From positions 372,001 to 436,000 of the forward strand of contig JBAIAA010000315.1 of assembly GCA_037893245.1 (NCBI GenBank): a DNA stretch of 64,000 nt, given 5' to 3'. Made by a program: the position numbers and the translations under genes. The stretch is from Crossaster papposus. Lineage: Eukaryota; Echinodermata; Asteroidea; Velatida; Solasteridae. Below are positions 21,570 through 33,130 of the stretch, piece by piece. The notes beneath the pieces are model-generated. The model was given only the letters and a program-made list of their open reading frames with translations, was not told the DNA's origin and searched no databases. Within the stretch, counting starts at the first letter, position 1. Every line of letters starts with the position of its first letter.

Positions 21570-22222
21570 GCGGTTCGTCCGCTCTGCCAACTCTCCTGAA
21601 AAGGATCCTCGAGAAACACGACCAATTTGCGAAAGGATGCAGCGAAGAGACGCTGAGGAAGAACACCTTCCAGTTGATGTGCATTGCAATCGGTTACTTC
21701 GACCAGGAGGGTGGGAGCCTGTCCTTGAACGAGAACAAAGTCCACCTGTACATCCCCCGTGGGGCACTTCCCAAAGGTCGACTGCAGCAGGTGTATATCT
21801 ACGTCAATCCCAACGCGCCGACAGTTGACGGGGTCAGTCCGTCGGACTGTGTCCTGTCGCCGATGATCCAGTGCGGCCCAACAGGTCTGAAGTTTCTGGA
21901 CAGCGTGGTGCTGTCTTACCCACACTTTGCCCAGGGGGGGAGCGGGTGGAAGTTGAACGTACAGTTGTGCAATGACGAAGGAGGCTCGCCAAAATCATGG
22001 AAGACTCTTGATGCAGACGGCGACGGCATGCTGGTGTCTACCAAAGACCAGACCGTCGTACTCCTGATGAAGCATTTGACAGGGGCAGCTTTAGTGGGCG
22101 AACCATCCGAAACCAGCACCAAAATAATGGAGGCAGGAGTGTTTGGGAGCACCTTTGATCCGTCTGAAAATAACTATCTCTTCCGGATCCACCTCTGGAA
22201 CGATGAACCAAGTGTACAACAG
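21570..22222 (+). CDS. ZU5 domain exon (segment 1)
   Basis: The exon of 653 nt runs from ttattgcag to gtaagc, enters in phase 1 and leaves in phase 0, giving 217 codons. Hallmarks of ZU5 are G-G-S-L-S-L, then H-L-Y-I-P-R-G-A-L-P, Q-Q-V-Y-I-Y-V-N, L-S-P-M-I-Q-C-G-P-T-G-L-K-F, V-V-L-S-Y-P-H-F-A and a following W-K-L-N-V-Q-L. ZU5 is a beta-strand protein-binding domain of ankyrins, UNC5 receptors, ZO-1 and PIDD. Here it is followed by UPA-like and Death exons, as in UNC5 and PIDD. No transmembrane segment is visible, so a cytosolic adaptor is more likely than an UNC5-type receptor, though the N-terminus is not known. The base composition is clearly richer in GC than the introns. Confidence 0.85.
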
Positions 22223-23215
22223 GTAAGCTCCCTGTTTCTTTGTTTTAAGGGTTGACACTTTCTATCTATATTTTGGGGGCACAATGCAAGCGTCGGGACT
22301 ATTTTGGTATTTTTGTAAATGTAATATCACCCAAGCAAAACAAAAAGCACTCTAGGCAAAGGGCTACATAAAAAAGAAAAACAAATCAGGAAAACTGGAA
22401 TAAGGAATTGATATTTCGCTTAGCGGTAGGATACACCATTGGTAATTGCTTCAACTACCAGAATTGGGTGGATTTGGGGGGTTGTATTTTTGATGCCGAG
22501 AAAAATAAAATACAAGAACATTTGGATTTTTTTTAAAATAAAATCAATTTTTCGGAACAATTACAGGATAATCTAGCGCAATAATTTTGCTGGATGCCTG
22601 GAATCATTATTTACTTTCAAATAACTACGATATTTCTTAGTAATTTGGTAGTAATTGGTTTTCTCAATATGTGCAAATGGTGTATCCTCCCTTTAAAAAA
22701 AGGCCAAATCATAAGAAGGGGGGAAATAACTACTGGGCAAATTGGTCCAAAGAGAGACAGACCGTGAACAAAAACACAATTAGAGTATCTCTCTGTTCTA
22801 TATCTCTACACAGCTAAAGTATATATAGGTGAGAGGATGCAGAGAGACTGGGTAAAGGAAACCACACTGACATTATTATTCATTCATAAATACCTGAGAC
22901 AATAACCGTTCGTATTGGTCAAGAGCTTGACACGTCGGTATGTTTAAACGACCGGTAAAACATGGCCCACAAAGTTGTTAACGCATTTTCGGTGTCAGAT
23001 TATATTTGGAGTCCTATGAAGTCTGGTTCATGAACCTTTTATTTGTTGAAGTTTCACACGGCATGCGCAATTTTAGTCCATATATTAATAGTCCTCTATT
23101 ACTCTGCAACACAATTCACTTCATATCGATCATTAGGTGGAACGCACGCGTCATAATGACACTTGCGTGAGGTACATACCTATAGCTGGTTGAACCAAGA
23201 TGGCGTGTGAGTACT
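22223..23215. other. Intron following ZU5 exon (segment 1)
   Basis: Sequence is shared with 58670-59630 in segment 2. It ends at the junction with the L1-like insertion near gtactaaagtac. No gene is visible. Confidence 0.6.
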
Positions 23216-23365
23216 AAAGTACTAAGGTTGACGGTGCAAGAAGTCCCACAACTTGGCGGTCAAATGCCGTATTATTTCCGTTTCCACCTGTTCTGGATTG
23301 TTGTATTCCATTGCGATCGGCCAGCTCCTACTTTGAGACCAGTCAGGATTGACACCGGTAAAGTT

Positions 23366-24116
23366 ATGCCTAGGAAAGGAATACAACCGATAGGTGATAC
23401 TGACTTGCCACCTACACTATCACCTCAGGCCGTTACCCCTGGCAGTGCGACGTATTTTTCCGACACCGAAATAGAGCAGTTCGAAAGCTTTGTTCGCGAA
23501 GCTCTGATCGAAATACGTCAAGGACAGGTAGAGTTACGTAATCGCATTGAACTGCTTGAATCAAACATCAGTAAATCAATCTATTTCCAAACAAACGCAT
23601 CGATGCACTCAAAGCTGAACGACTTTGATCTGATGGCAATGCGGATGGCCGAGTGTGAGAAAGCAATGGCAGAACACCCGAACTGATAAACAAACTCAAG
23701 AGATTCCCCAGAAGAAATAACCTGCGGATATGACGTGGTGACGTGGAACTTTGGTGCCAAATGGAGCCCATGGTAGCGAAAGGTTTAAGCTTGAGAGAGC
23801 GCACCAGGACGGCCTAAAAATTGACGGCAAGCCACAACATCTACAGATAAAGCTGAATTGCTACCAGGACGAAATCAAGATCCTGCAGCAGCAACGGCAA
23901 GCCCTGTCAAGTGACCCCTTCTGTTGCGTCGAGTACGTCACCAAACACGATCTTCATGAAAAGAGAAAGTGGTCGTCGCAAGTCTCGGCAACGTACAGGG
24001 ATGGAAGGAAGTACCGGTTGGTGGGTTGTAAGTGGAGAGGCCCTGGAGGAGCCCCTTTCTATCAACAAGCCCGTTACAATCATCCTGCATGTTCCCATCT
24101 CTTGCTTAAGCTATGA
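23366..24116 (+). pseudogene. L1-type ORF1 protein, frameshifted
   Basis: The first part (23366-23686, ATG giving M-P-R-K-G) has a coiled-coil-like stretch with I-E-Q-F-E-S-F and R-N-R-I-E-L-L-E. After a stop, another frame gives R-R-N-N-L-R-I at about 23713-23733, the usual entry to the L1 ORF1p RNA-binding domain. A third frame (about 23781-24108) gives R-A-H-Q-D-G, G-K-P-Q-H, K-I-L-Q-Q-Q-R-Q-A-L and the C-terminal K-Y-R-L-V-G-C-K-W-R. The order matches L1 ORF1p: coiled coil, RRM, C-terminal domain. The protein would bind RNA as a trimer in the LINE ribonucleoprotein. The breaks mean that this copy does not make a full protein. Confidence 0.65.
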
Positions 24117-24593
24117 ATTGATTTTATATCCCAATTTTAAGAATTTTATTTTATGAAAAAGAGTTTGGTTTTGTTTATTTTACGTCCTTAATGCTATTTG
24201 ATCCCTCTTTTTTTTTGTCTGACGGAAATTTTCTTTTATTTACTTGTCTATTATTTTGGTCCAAGTTTGTAGCTAGAGTGTTGAGTCGGCATATATGTGT
24301 GCAGTCGGAGGCTTTACTTTGGGTGTTGGGATTCAATGCATTAGGCTGACGGACTCAACATTCATAGTGTTGAGTTTGTTATAGTTTGATGTTCCGACTT
24401 TTAGGGGCCTTTATAGGGAGTGGTTGATGGCCGCACGCTCGTGATGTTGATTCGGCACTTTGGTTTTAAGCTTGTATTTGCATTTTCAGTGTTGAGTTTT
24501 CTATTATATATCTATTATATATATTATTTTATTTTCTATTATATATTCTTTTATCTTCTTTTTTCTCGAACATTTTGCGTTTTTAACCTTAAT
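24117..24593. other. T-rich non-coding part of the L1-like element
   Basis: Highly T-rich sequence follows ORF1, with no reading frame similar to LINE ORF2. The DIRS element starts at its end. Confidence 0.5.
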
Positions 24594-24612
24594 GTCTACG
24601 TCACTCTACTTA

Positions 24613-24755
24613 CCTGTAGAGCCACTACATATGCATAGTCCAAGCCGGCAGGCGTCAACGCTAAGATTTTTCTCACAATAGCGCCCCCTATTGACCCTCC
24701 CACAGTGCCCCGCGGCATGGGCGCCATGTTGGCATCCTCTTTTCTCTTAGCGGCC
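24613..24755 (+). repeat. Left inverted terminal repeat of DIRS
   Basis: Inverted match to 30578-30715, including the blocks tgttggcatcctcttttctc and ctcccacagtgccccgcggc. It carries an ATGCATAG-like end motif next to gtagagccactac. Confidence 0.8.
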
Positions 24756-24894
24756 GTGAAGTCAACACGTACTTTTGGACAGCTCCGTCTAAGTGTTTTC
24801 TTCACGAGTCGACGTTAAGGTTTTTTCGTGTATTATTAATAAAAGATTATTGTAGAGTACGATCTTCATTGTGGTTTTGTTTTTTGGAGTGGTT

Positions 24895-26965
24895 ATGAAG
24901 AAACGTTTGGCGAGGAACGAGTCGGTCCATAACGGGGAAAAATTTCTTTCCCCGGGACGGCCCGTTTCCTCGGGGGATCGTACCGGTGGCGTTGAATCGT
25001 CTCACCGTGACGGCTCCCCCAGCCAGCACTCGGAGCTGCAGAAGGCTCCGAATGCTGCCCGTCCCGTTGACCGGGCCGAGGACACGATCCAGTCCCCGGC
25101 CCCGGCCAATACACCCGGGACTAGCCAACGTAAAGGGTCCCGCCCCGGCAAGGTTATTTCTAAAAAATCTTCCTTTGCCGGTGCGGGCCCGAATAAGGGC
25201 CGTCAGTCGAAGCTGACAACGGCTCCACTGTTATCGGACAATGTCCGTTCCGATTCAGTGGTTACCGGGCCCTCGGGCTTCCCCGGCCCTATGGCCCCGG
25301 CCACGGGGCTGCGTGACGGCCTGCTGAAGCAGACCGATCACGCTTCATCACCCGGTAGTACAGTGCTAACAAAATCTCACTGTACTACTCGAGCACAAGC
25401 GGGACAGCTGTCTCTCGCTCCGTCCTTCGGGTCGGATTTTGGGCCCTATTCGGGCGTACCAGCCCTACCGGTTCTTCAGTTGTCCCCGGGAACTTCTCCG
25501 AAATCTTCCCGGGCCAGACCCAAGAAGAAATCAAAGAAGAGCCGACGGACATCGAGCTCTTCTTCGGAGGGCTCACGCCAGGACAAACGGCATCGTCCCC
25601 ACGACGCCGTCTCTTCGGCTGACTTCATGCAGGCCTTTCAGTCTATCAGTGCCTCGCTGTCAGCTATTGCCTCGGCTCATCGACAGCCGGCCCCACCCGG
25701 TCTCGGGGAACGGGCTAGTGGAGCACAGGGCGGCCACGAGATCCCACATACAGTGATTCGCGCCCCATCCTCCCCTCCGGGTATAAGCATTCATCCTTCG
25801 ATGACCTTACTGCTGGAACCAGGGGAAACTCTCGCTCCGTCGGGTCCGGCCCACGCTACCGATCTGCGTGATGACCCGGCTCGCTCCCCGTGTTCGCCTC
25901 GCCCGTCCCATTCCGGGGATTCGGCCGAGGACGAGGACGAATGGGCTCAGCTTCAGCGTCTTTCTATCTCCGAGACTGAGTTGCGCCTCGTCCAACGCGA
26001 CATGGTTCGCGTCTTGAAGCTCCCGCAACCTGAAGAGCCCGCCGCTGTAGAACGCAGATCTTTCAAGCGCCGGACGGGCTCGTCGGAGTCCCGCCATACT
26101 CCAGTTTTTTCGGAGTTACCGCTGGATCAGGTGTGCGTGGAACGCTTCAATGCTATAGCGGGGGAACCCACTTGGAAACCCTATCGTAAGCGTGCGTTGG
26201 CTTACTATATCGTTTCCCTCCGGCGGACTTTGGAAAATTCTTTAGCCCGCCTGCCTTGCCGGACTTTGCCAAAGACAAACTGGCAGCGGATGGCGGTTTT
26301 TCGACATCGAAATCCCCTTTTTCGGATCGATCTCGAAACAAGCTAGAGGATATCTTAAGGAAATTAGATACAGCCTCTCGCTTCGGATCACGGACATCTT
26401 CATTCCTCCTCCTTCTCACGGAGTACCTTGTCTCCGGCTGTGAGGAGGATTCCTCCAACCTACGGATTTATTGGCGGCGGCTTTCCATTGCCTTGACTTT
26501 GGTTTACGCACAGTTCTCGAGCAATTCACTCGGATCTCGACTCTGGCGACTTCTTCCCGTCGGGCTAACGTTTTGGACGCGCTCTTCCTTCCATCGGAGG
26601 GCGCTCGCAAACGCCTTGAGACCCTACCTCTTTTGGATGATGACCTCTTCGCCTGGAAATTTTCAAGAATCAATGGAAGCCGAAGCAAAGCGGATCGAGG
26701 CTACCGATAAGATTAATCTCAAGAAGCCAGCCGGTCCGCCCGCAAAATTTGCCCAAAAGCCCAAGCCTACAACGGTTTTCCGCATCCCGCGCCGTCAGCC
26801 CCTGAAGTCAGTTCGGGGCGGCCCGCGGGGTCGAGGTGGCTACCAGGGTCGAGGTGTCAACCAGATGGGTTCGCGTTTTTACTCGCCCCCAGTCTGCCGT
26901 TGGTCGCCAGACCCAACAAGGTTCACGCGGCACCCATACTCCGGCCCCCCGTTTCTCCGGGGGCT
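24895..26965 (+). pseudogene. DIRS gag-like protein, multiply frameshifted
   Basis: The first ATG in the opening frame is at 24895 (M-K-K-R-L-A-R-N). The N-terminal 400 residues are Ser/Pro/Arg-rich with low complexity (K-K-K-S-K-K-S-R-R). The conserved gag block then moves between frames: to frame 3 near 26256 (S-K-S-P-F-S-D-R-S-R), frame 2 near 26471 (F-H-C-L-D-F-G-L-R) and frame 3 again near 26660 (F-Q-E-S-M-E-A-E-A-K-R). At least three indels are therefore present. The C-terminus is Arg/Gly-rich (G-G-P-R-G-R-G-G-Y-Q-G-R-G), consistent with nucleic-acid binding. The protein would form the particle of the element. Confidence 0.7.
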
Positions 26966-29923
26966 GGCGTGCTCGCGCCGAGGCGGCCCCCTTCCGACGG
27001 ACCCGTGGGCAGCCGCCTTCAATTTTTCGTAGGGTCCTGGGCTCAAGTTTCGTCCGATCGATGGGTACTCGAAACCATCAGACACGGTTACGTGTTGGAA
27101 TTCACGAGTCCCCCTCCGTCGGACACATTCGTCCGCCAGACTCGAGTTCCATCAGAGCTGGCGAAACGTCGCGCTCTGGAGGAAGAGATCAAGTCTCTTC
27201 TTTCGAAGCATGCGCTACGCGTGACCCCGTACGGAGCCACGCCATCGGGCTTCATGTCAACCTTCTTCCTGGTCCCGAAAATGGAATCCGACACCTGGCG
27301 CCCAATTCTAAACTTGAAGCCCCTCAACAAGTTTATCAAACCGCGTCGGTTCCGAATGGAAACACTCAAGTCCATCTTCGAGTCCATCGATTCCCTGACG
27401 TGGGCGGCGAGCCTCGACCTAAAGGACGCCTACCTCCACGTGCCCATTCATCCCGATCATTGCAGGTTTCTCTGTTTCATGTACAAAAGCGTCTTGTACC
27501 AATTCACGGCGCTCCCCTTCGGGCTTTCAACTTCCTCACGCGTGTTTACGCGGGTGGTAAGAGAAATCGGCGCGGCGCTTCGCAAACGCGGTCTAGTGAT
27601 ATTTCAGTACCTCGAAGACTGGATCGTTTTTGGCCGATCTCATGAAATCACGGCCAACGCGATCCGCGAGACCTGGGACCTGACGGAGAGCTTGGGGTTC
27701 ATCATAAACTCAGCCAAGTCCCATCCTCTTCCATCACAGTCTCCAACTTTTCTGGGCGCGAGGCTAGATCTCCGCGCGTGATTAGCCCGCCCGACGGACG
27801 AGCGGGTGGCCAATCTGCTCCAGTGTGTCAGTCTTTTTCTGTCTGTTCCACTGGCCCCAGCACGTGCGTGGCTGAAATTGCTGGGTCTTATGGCCAGTAT
27901 GATAGACTTGGTGGACTTTTGCAGGCTTCGAATGCGCCCGATTCAACTCCACCTCCTCACGTTCTATCAACCCAGTCGACACCATATCGACCATATGGTA
28001 CCGACTTCACTATGGTTAGTTTCTCACCTTCGTTGGTGGACAGTTCCCACCAACCTTACGCGAGGACGCAGATTCAGTCGGCCTCGACCATCGGTCGTCG
28101 TCACGACCGACGCTTCACTGTCGGTCTGGGGGGCTACGTTGCCCCCCTATCAAGTAGCGAGGCTCTGGGATGCCGAACACCGCACATTCCACATCAACAC
28201 TCTGGAATTGATTGCGGTGTCCAGGGCTCTGGAACACTTCCTACCCTCGATCTCCGGTCGGGCAGTTCGTGTTCGTTGCGACAACATGACTGTGGTAACA
28301 TACATAAATCGCCAAGGGGGCACCCGGTCAGCTCGCCTTTGCGCACTGACCTGGGAACTCCTTCATTGGTCCATGCGACACAAGGTTGTCCTGTCAGCGA
28401 CCCATCTCCCGGGCGTGGAGAATGGCACCGCCGACGCCTTGTCCCGGGGTCACATCATTCCGACGGAATGGTCTCTGCTCCCTCCGGTGGTTCGGTCGAT
28501 CTTCACTCTGATCGACCGGCCTCACGTCGATCTTTTTGCGACGTCCCTCAACAATCAACTGCCGGTTTATTGCTCGAGGTTTCCCGACCCCAACGCCTGG
28601 CGGACAGACGCTCTAGCAATTCATTGGGACGGGCTGTTCGCTTACGCCTTCCCGCCCCTATCCCTCATCGCCCGGGTCTTGTCCAAGATCGAACAGGAGA
28701 ATTGCAAGATCCTTCTGGTGGCCCCGTGTTGGCCTCGCCAACCGTGGTTTGCCAGGCTAATCAGGCTCCTCGTGTTCAGACCCGTGATTCTTCCACGGCG
28801 TCCGGACATCCTGTTTCAGCCCCAGTCGGGTCTTCTTCATCCGGCACCGGAAGGTCTTCACCTGACGTGCTGGATGTTATCCAACGATCCCTCCGCGCAG
28901 CGGGCCTTTTTAGATCGGGCTGCAATCGTTGCGGCACACAGTCGCAGGCCATCAACCCGATCTGTATATAACAGCAGACTACGTCATTTGTATAAATGGT
29001 GCCGGCGTCACTCTCACTGTCCCACCGATTCTTCTGTAGGAACAGTGGGTGACTTCCTTTTGTACCTATTTGAGAGTGGCCTATCTACGGCCACAATCAA
29101 GAATTACCGTTCAGCCATCTCGGCGATCCATAAAGGTTTCCCGGACGGTTCCTCGATCTCTGACAACCAGGCATTGGGTCATCTTGTCCGGGGCATGTTC
29201 GTTGATCGCCCCCCGACACGTAAACTCGTCCCTTCCTGGGACCTATTCCAGGTGCTCTCGGTCTTGTCTAGAGCACCATTCGAGCCCCTGGCCAATGCCT
29301 CGTTATTACAGCTATCGCTGAAGGTTGCCTTTCTGTTAGCAGTTGCTACCTCCAGGCGCCGTAGTGAGCTACAGTCTCTTTCATTAGAGCCGGGGCACAT
29401 CCGTTGGGAACCTGCCGGTGTCCGTCTGATTCCTAGGACGGGTTTCCTCTCAAAGAATCAGTCCGCTTCTTTCCTCCCGCCTGATATCTTTGTTCCAGAC
29501 ATTAAGTCTTTCTCATCGATCTCGTCCGACAAGCTTTGGTGCCCGGTCCGGGCTCTCAAATGGTACGTCGAACGAACTCGACCGTGTAGGGGTGACCTCA
29601 AGCAATTGTTCATTACTACGGTCCCACCTTACCGATCAGCGTCCCGTGACACCATCTCTCGGTGGCTTGTGACGGCTATCCGTTCGGCCCTTTCTGATTG
29701 GCCGAACGAACCTGGGTCTTCTGCCCGGGCTCACGATGTAAGATCAACATCAACCTCGTGGGCCTTCTTCAAGGGCGTTCCCATCGCAGACATCGTCAAG
29801 GCTGCTTCATGGAAATCTGCTAGCACCTTCACGGAATGTTACCTGAAGGACGTCTTACAATCTGAGGGCATTGCTGGCAGAACCGTCCTGAAGGCTGCTG
29901 CAGCCTCATCTCGGCGTCATTAG
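26960..29923 (+). pseudogene. DIRS pol: reverse transcriptase, RNase H, tyrosine recombinase; one internal stop
   Basis: One frame runs through with a single TGA at 27779-27781. The reverse transcriptase part has W-R-P-I-L-N-L-K-P-L-N, S-L-D-L-K-D-A-Y-L-H-V-P-I, L-P-F-G-L-S-T-S and Y-L-E-D-W-I (near 27607) in place of the usual YxDD box. RNase H follows with T-T-D-A-S-L-S-V-W-G, N-T-L-E-L-I-A, R-C-D-N-M-T and A-D-A-L-S-R-G. The recombinase (about 28870-29900) has an N-terminal core-binding part and a catalytic part with T-S-R-R-R-S-E-L, H-D-V-R-S-T-S-T-S-W and F-T-E-C-Y-L, giving the R, H-x-x-R and Y residues. No methyltransferase domain was found. No ATG is obvious at the start; expression may come from gag readthrough or a spliced RNA. 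Confidence 0.8.
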
Positions 29924-30411
29924 TCGCTTCGCCTCTCCTCCTCGTTTTTCGGTGAGTGCGACATTGCTCTTCCTCAGATTAACGGATTGGTGATATGATT
30001 TATTCACATGTGCTCGCTTTAACGATTCACGTGTACCTATCTACCTAATTATCGCTTGCCCCAGTGACTTTTTTCCCTCAGGACGGTCTATACATATCAT
30101 CCGTGCTGATGATCTCTATGTCCTCGGGCTGACGAATTTTGGGTTTTCCGCATCCTCCCTTCGATGCTCCAGCCCATTGTTTCCAAGGGTTCTACTTGTG
30201 GTTGATTAAATAAGATACTTTGTCTTGATGCTTATTTACTCCAGACTCAGCCTACTGGTTGTAGGACTTCTTTCGGAGGTTGCACATACAACCTCTGAAA
30301 CAGAGTTTGGAACCGCTTTAGTTAGCACGTCTTATTTGCGACCGTGCAGTTCAGGACCCTTATTCACAGTAGCATCTCGCATACCCACCACCGGTCTACG
30401 GTGCCATATCA
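29924..30411. other. DIRS 3' non-coding region
   Basis: Non-coding sequence lies between the recombinase stop and the internal complementary region. No further domain is seen. Confidence 0.6.
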
Positions 30412-30523
30412 TGCATATGTAGTGGCTCTACAGGTAAGTAGAGTGACGTAGACTCTCCCCCCCCCCCCCCCCCCCCCATAGTAGTGTGGTAGGGGTCTAC
30501 GAATGAATACTTACCTGTAGAGC
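30412..30523. repeat. DIRS internal complementary region with poly-C tract
   Basis: The first half (30412-30455) is the complement of the left terminus, and the second half (30481-30523) is the complement of the right terminus with one mismatch. They are separated by a C21 run (30457-30477). This arrangement is diagnostic of DIRS elements. Confidence 0.75.
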
Positions 30524-30577
30524 TCCCCCCCCCGCCTCCCCACTTATTCTCGATCTTGTGGTTGTGCTTTAGCACGC

Positions 30578-30715
30578 ACGAGAAAAGAGGATGCCAACAT
30601 GGCGCCCATGCCGCGGGGCACTGTGGGAGGGTCAATAGAGGGCGCTATTGTGAGAAAAATCTTAGTGTTGACGCCTGCCGGCTAGGACTATGCATATGTA
30701 GTGGCTCTACAGGTA
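30578..30715 (-). repeat. Right inverted terminal repeat of DIRS
   Basis: Inverted partner of 24613-24755; carries gagaaaagaggatgccaac and gccgcggggcactgtgggag. It is followed by the unique right end to 30747 and a G16 tract at 30754-30769. Confidence 0.8.
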
Positions 30716-30769
30716 AGTATTCGTTCGTAGACCCCTACCACACTACTGTGGGTGGGGGGGGGGGGGGGG

Positions 30770-31851
30770 ATTTTGCCTTTTTCATTTGAAATTTTGCATG
30801 ATTTTAATGTTTTTGTTTACCTGTTATTTCATTACGTATCATCGTTGTGTTGTATTATCTTGATCTTGTAGCTGTTTTGGTTTTTTCTTTGATAAATTAG
30901 TTTAGTTAAATTGTTTTGTTTTTCTTTCATTGACAAGCCCGGGCGCGCCCTCTCGTGGCATATTCTGGTAAATTTATTGTTTCTCCATGCATCACAGTTA
31001 AGTTTGCCTGTTTTGATTTCTGTGTCTAATTCTGCTTGTTTTATAATTTTGGTCGTTTGATTATGTTTCTGTCGTTTACATTCAAACGTTATTTTGTGAC
31101 AATGACCGTTATTTTATCAATTTAGCCAGAGTTTGGTTTTGGACTTAAGGCACTTCGTTTTTTTTACATATAGTTTGCCTCTTGTCTTTCTTTTTTTATC
31201 CAAGTATTTATTTCAAATGTTATTCCATTAGTTTGTTGTGTGTATAATGTTGCCTGATTTTAATGTGGACGATAGTGATGACACTGCCTGCTTAAATCTA
31301 TTCATATATAGCTTTAACAACTTGGATATAGACTACAATTCCTTCTCTGTCTTTTGAAAGAATTCCAGGAGTCCAAGATTACCTTTCCTGTCTTTCTCAT
31401 TCATTTTCTGTACTTGGTTTCCCCGAAACTTGATTCAAAGAAAGTCCTCGTCCTTATGTCAACATGACCCGTTATGACCTTTATTCCTCACGCGCGCTCT
31501 CTTAAACTTGGAGGAGGTGCCGCCTTGTTCACCATCAGTAAGTCCCTGAAATACCATGTGCCTACTGACATCATGCCGTCCTCGCCCTGACTATGAATGT
31601 GTTTTTATGAATGTGACTTATCTTTTGATTTGTTTTGACTTTTTATGAATAGAAAAAAATGTGGTTGGCCTGTATTAAATATATAATCCCATCAGTATAA
31701 AACCGACTGATGGGATTGAGCATTAACACATCCAGGCCCATACTTGTAACTTAAAACAAAGTTAAATTTGAACGTGGAGTAATTTGTAGGCAGCAAATAA
31801 ATACTGAACATAAGTCTGTAAAGTTTAATTTGCTTTATTTATGCTGCTCAG
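30770..31851. other. T-rich non-coding sequence, right part of L1-like insertion and intron end
   Basis: No open frame of note. A perfect 12-bp stem (AATCCCATCAGT at 31685-31696, complement at 31706-31717, 9-nt loop) lies near the right end. From about 31811 the sequence again matches segment 2 and leads to the acceptor at 31851. Confidence 0.5.
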
Positions 31852-31983
31852 AAAGTAACGGATATGGAAAACGAAACTGGCTCCAAGCTGTTGGACGCTT
31901 ACCGATGTCTGATAGTGGGCATATCAGGAGACGTACAAGCTGAAATTGAGAAAATCAAGCCTGGCTGGGAACTGGAAAAAAAG
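31852..31983 (+). CDS. Exon between ZU5 and UPA-like regions (segment 1)
   Basis: This exon of 132 nt (44 codons, phase 0 at both ends) lies between tatgctgctcag and gtagta. It encodes a mostly helical, charged segment with S-K-L-L-D-A-Y-R-C-L-I-V-G, then I-E-K-I-K-P-G-W-E-L-E-K-K. Phase fits the ZU5 exon upstream and the exon at 33131 downstream. The copy at 59669 has equal length with conservative changes. No known domain is recognised; by position it links ZU5 to the UPA-like region. The DIRS and L1-like insertions lie in the intron just before it and do not disturb the acceptor. Confidence 0.75.
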
Positions 31984-33130
31984 GTAGTATATCCGCAGAT
32001 CAGAGTATTATAGTGTCGGCACTTTCTCATTTCTGTATAGTATAGCCTATGGCGCCGAGTGAAATTATAAAAAGTCGAAGGACTACAATGCGGCAGCGTG
32101 CATTGAGTGCAGAATGGCTGAACATACTAATATCACTCGGTCGGGACTACATGTACATTGTAAATTCCTCACAAAAAATATCGGGACACTTAAAAATGAG
32201 CCAATAATTAACAGCCCAAAAGGGTATATATTTACCAAAAGCTAATAACCCAGTGCATAATTTTGTTCTGCGTATGTTGACACCTCGATTGTTGACATAC
32301 GATGTTGCAGAGCGGAGTTAATGTCATTGCAATGGTCGTAGGTCCAGTTTCAAAAGTGACAATCATCCCTATAAGCAGGTTTGCATTATTGTTTTGAATG
32401 ATCAGGTTCTGCTTCTGCTTCTGCTTCTATAGGGATGATTGTCACTTTTGAAACTTGACCTACGACCATTGAAACGACATTAACTCCGCTCTGCAACATC
32501 GTATCTCAACAATCGAGGTGTCGAAATACGCAGAACAAAATTACGGACTGGGTTATTTGCTTTGATTAATCCACACCATTTCGGGCCGTTAATGATTGGC
32601 TCATTTTTAAGTGTCTCGATACTTTTTGTGAGCAGTATATAATGAATATATTGCACAATTTTAAGTGATGTAACTTTTTAATACAAGCTTGTTTTTCATT
32701 TTGTTTTCGTTATTATCTTTGTCTTATCACAGGCTTTAATTTGATGTATACAAGTATATTTGTATACATTTTCAGTTTTACAGACGTTAATACACATGAA
32801 GAGATTGTATGTCCGTTTTTCGAGCTTCATTTCCGAGCTCTCGTTAAAATCTCGTGAATTCTCTAAATGTTGATGTGTACGTCATTATCGAGTACGCTGC
32901 GCTGTGACTGTGTTGACGCACTTATGCAATGTTTTGACGCACATTGTATTAATGAAACTACGGAAATAAATCAATAATAGAAACAAATACTATATAAATA
33001 ATTTTTCAATTGAAGCACGTACAGTAAAGGGCCACAACGTGTATACAGCATGTATCGCAATTGGTTTTCAAATTAATTCCTTTTAAAAATAAATAACCAC
33101 TTAAAATTGTGGTTTTTTTTTACAAAATAG
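31984..33130. other. Intron containing a conserved palindrome
   Basis: The intron corresponds to 59801-60932 in segment 2. Apart from the 466-bp palindrome at 32167-32632 and a short gcttct tandem repeat near its centre, nothing coding is seen. Confidence 0.6.
32167..32632. repeat. Foldback palindrome (segment 1 copy)
   Basis: The arms are inverted copies: cctcacaaaaaat at 32167 pairs with attttttgtgag-type sequence ending 32632, and agggatgattgtcacttttg near the centre pairs with its complement. The same palindrome stands at 59982-60436, so the insertion predates the segment duplication. No protein is encoded. Confidence 0.8.

Larger units (their letters stand above)
24594..30747 (+). mobile_element. 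DIRS-type tyrosine-recombinase retrotransposon
   Basis: It encodes a gag-like protein, reverse transcriptase, RNase H and a tyrosine recombinase in that order and has no integrase or LTR. The ends are inverted repeats (about 24613-24755 and 30578-30715). Close to the right end lie two short blocks, 30412-30455 and 30481-30523. They are the complements of the extreme left end (from GTCTACGTCAC at 24594) and of the extreme right end (to CACACTACT at 30747). This is the internal complementary region expected for DIRS circular-intermediate replication. The GC-rich codons contrast with the host sequence. Frameshifts in gag and one stop in pol indicate a dead copy. Confidence 0.85.
23216..31811 (+). 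mobile_element. L1-like retroelement with ORF1 only, interrupted by DIRS
   Basis: Compared with segment 2, where gtactaaagtac runs straight into ataagcctg (about 59622-59633), segment 1 has an insertion between the same two blocks. The insert begins with an L1-type ORF1 (23366-24116), then T-rich sequence. It is split by the DIRS element at 24594-30747 and continues as T-rich non-coding sequence to about 31811. No endonuclease or reverse transcriptase ORF2 of LINE type is found. The flanks tactaaagtac and tactgaac may be a decayed target duplication. It could be an ORF1-only derivative comparable to half-L1 elements, or an internally deleted L1. Confidence 0.55.

Noticed and set aside
23190-23210. 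Short first exon ATGGCGT before a gtgagt donor, present in both segments
   Set aside because: It would exit in phase 1, but the next exon (31852 or 59669) needs phase 0 and reads a stop in phase 1.
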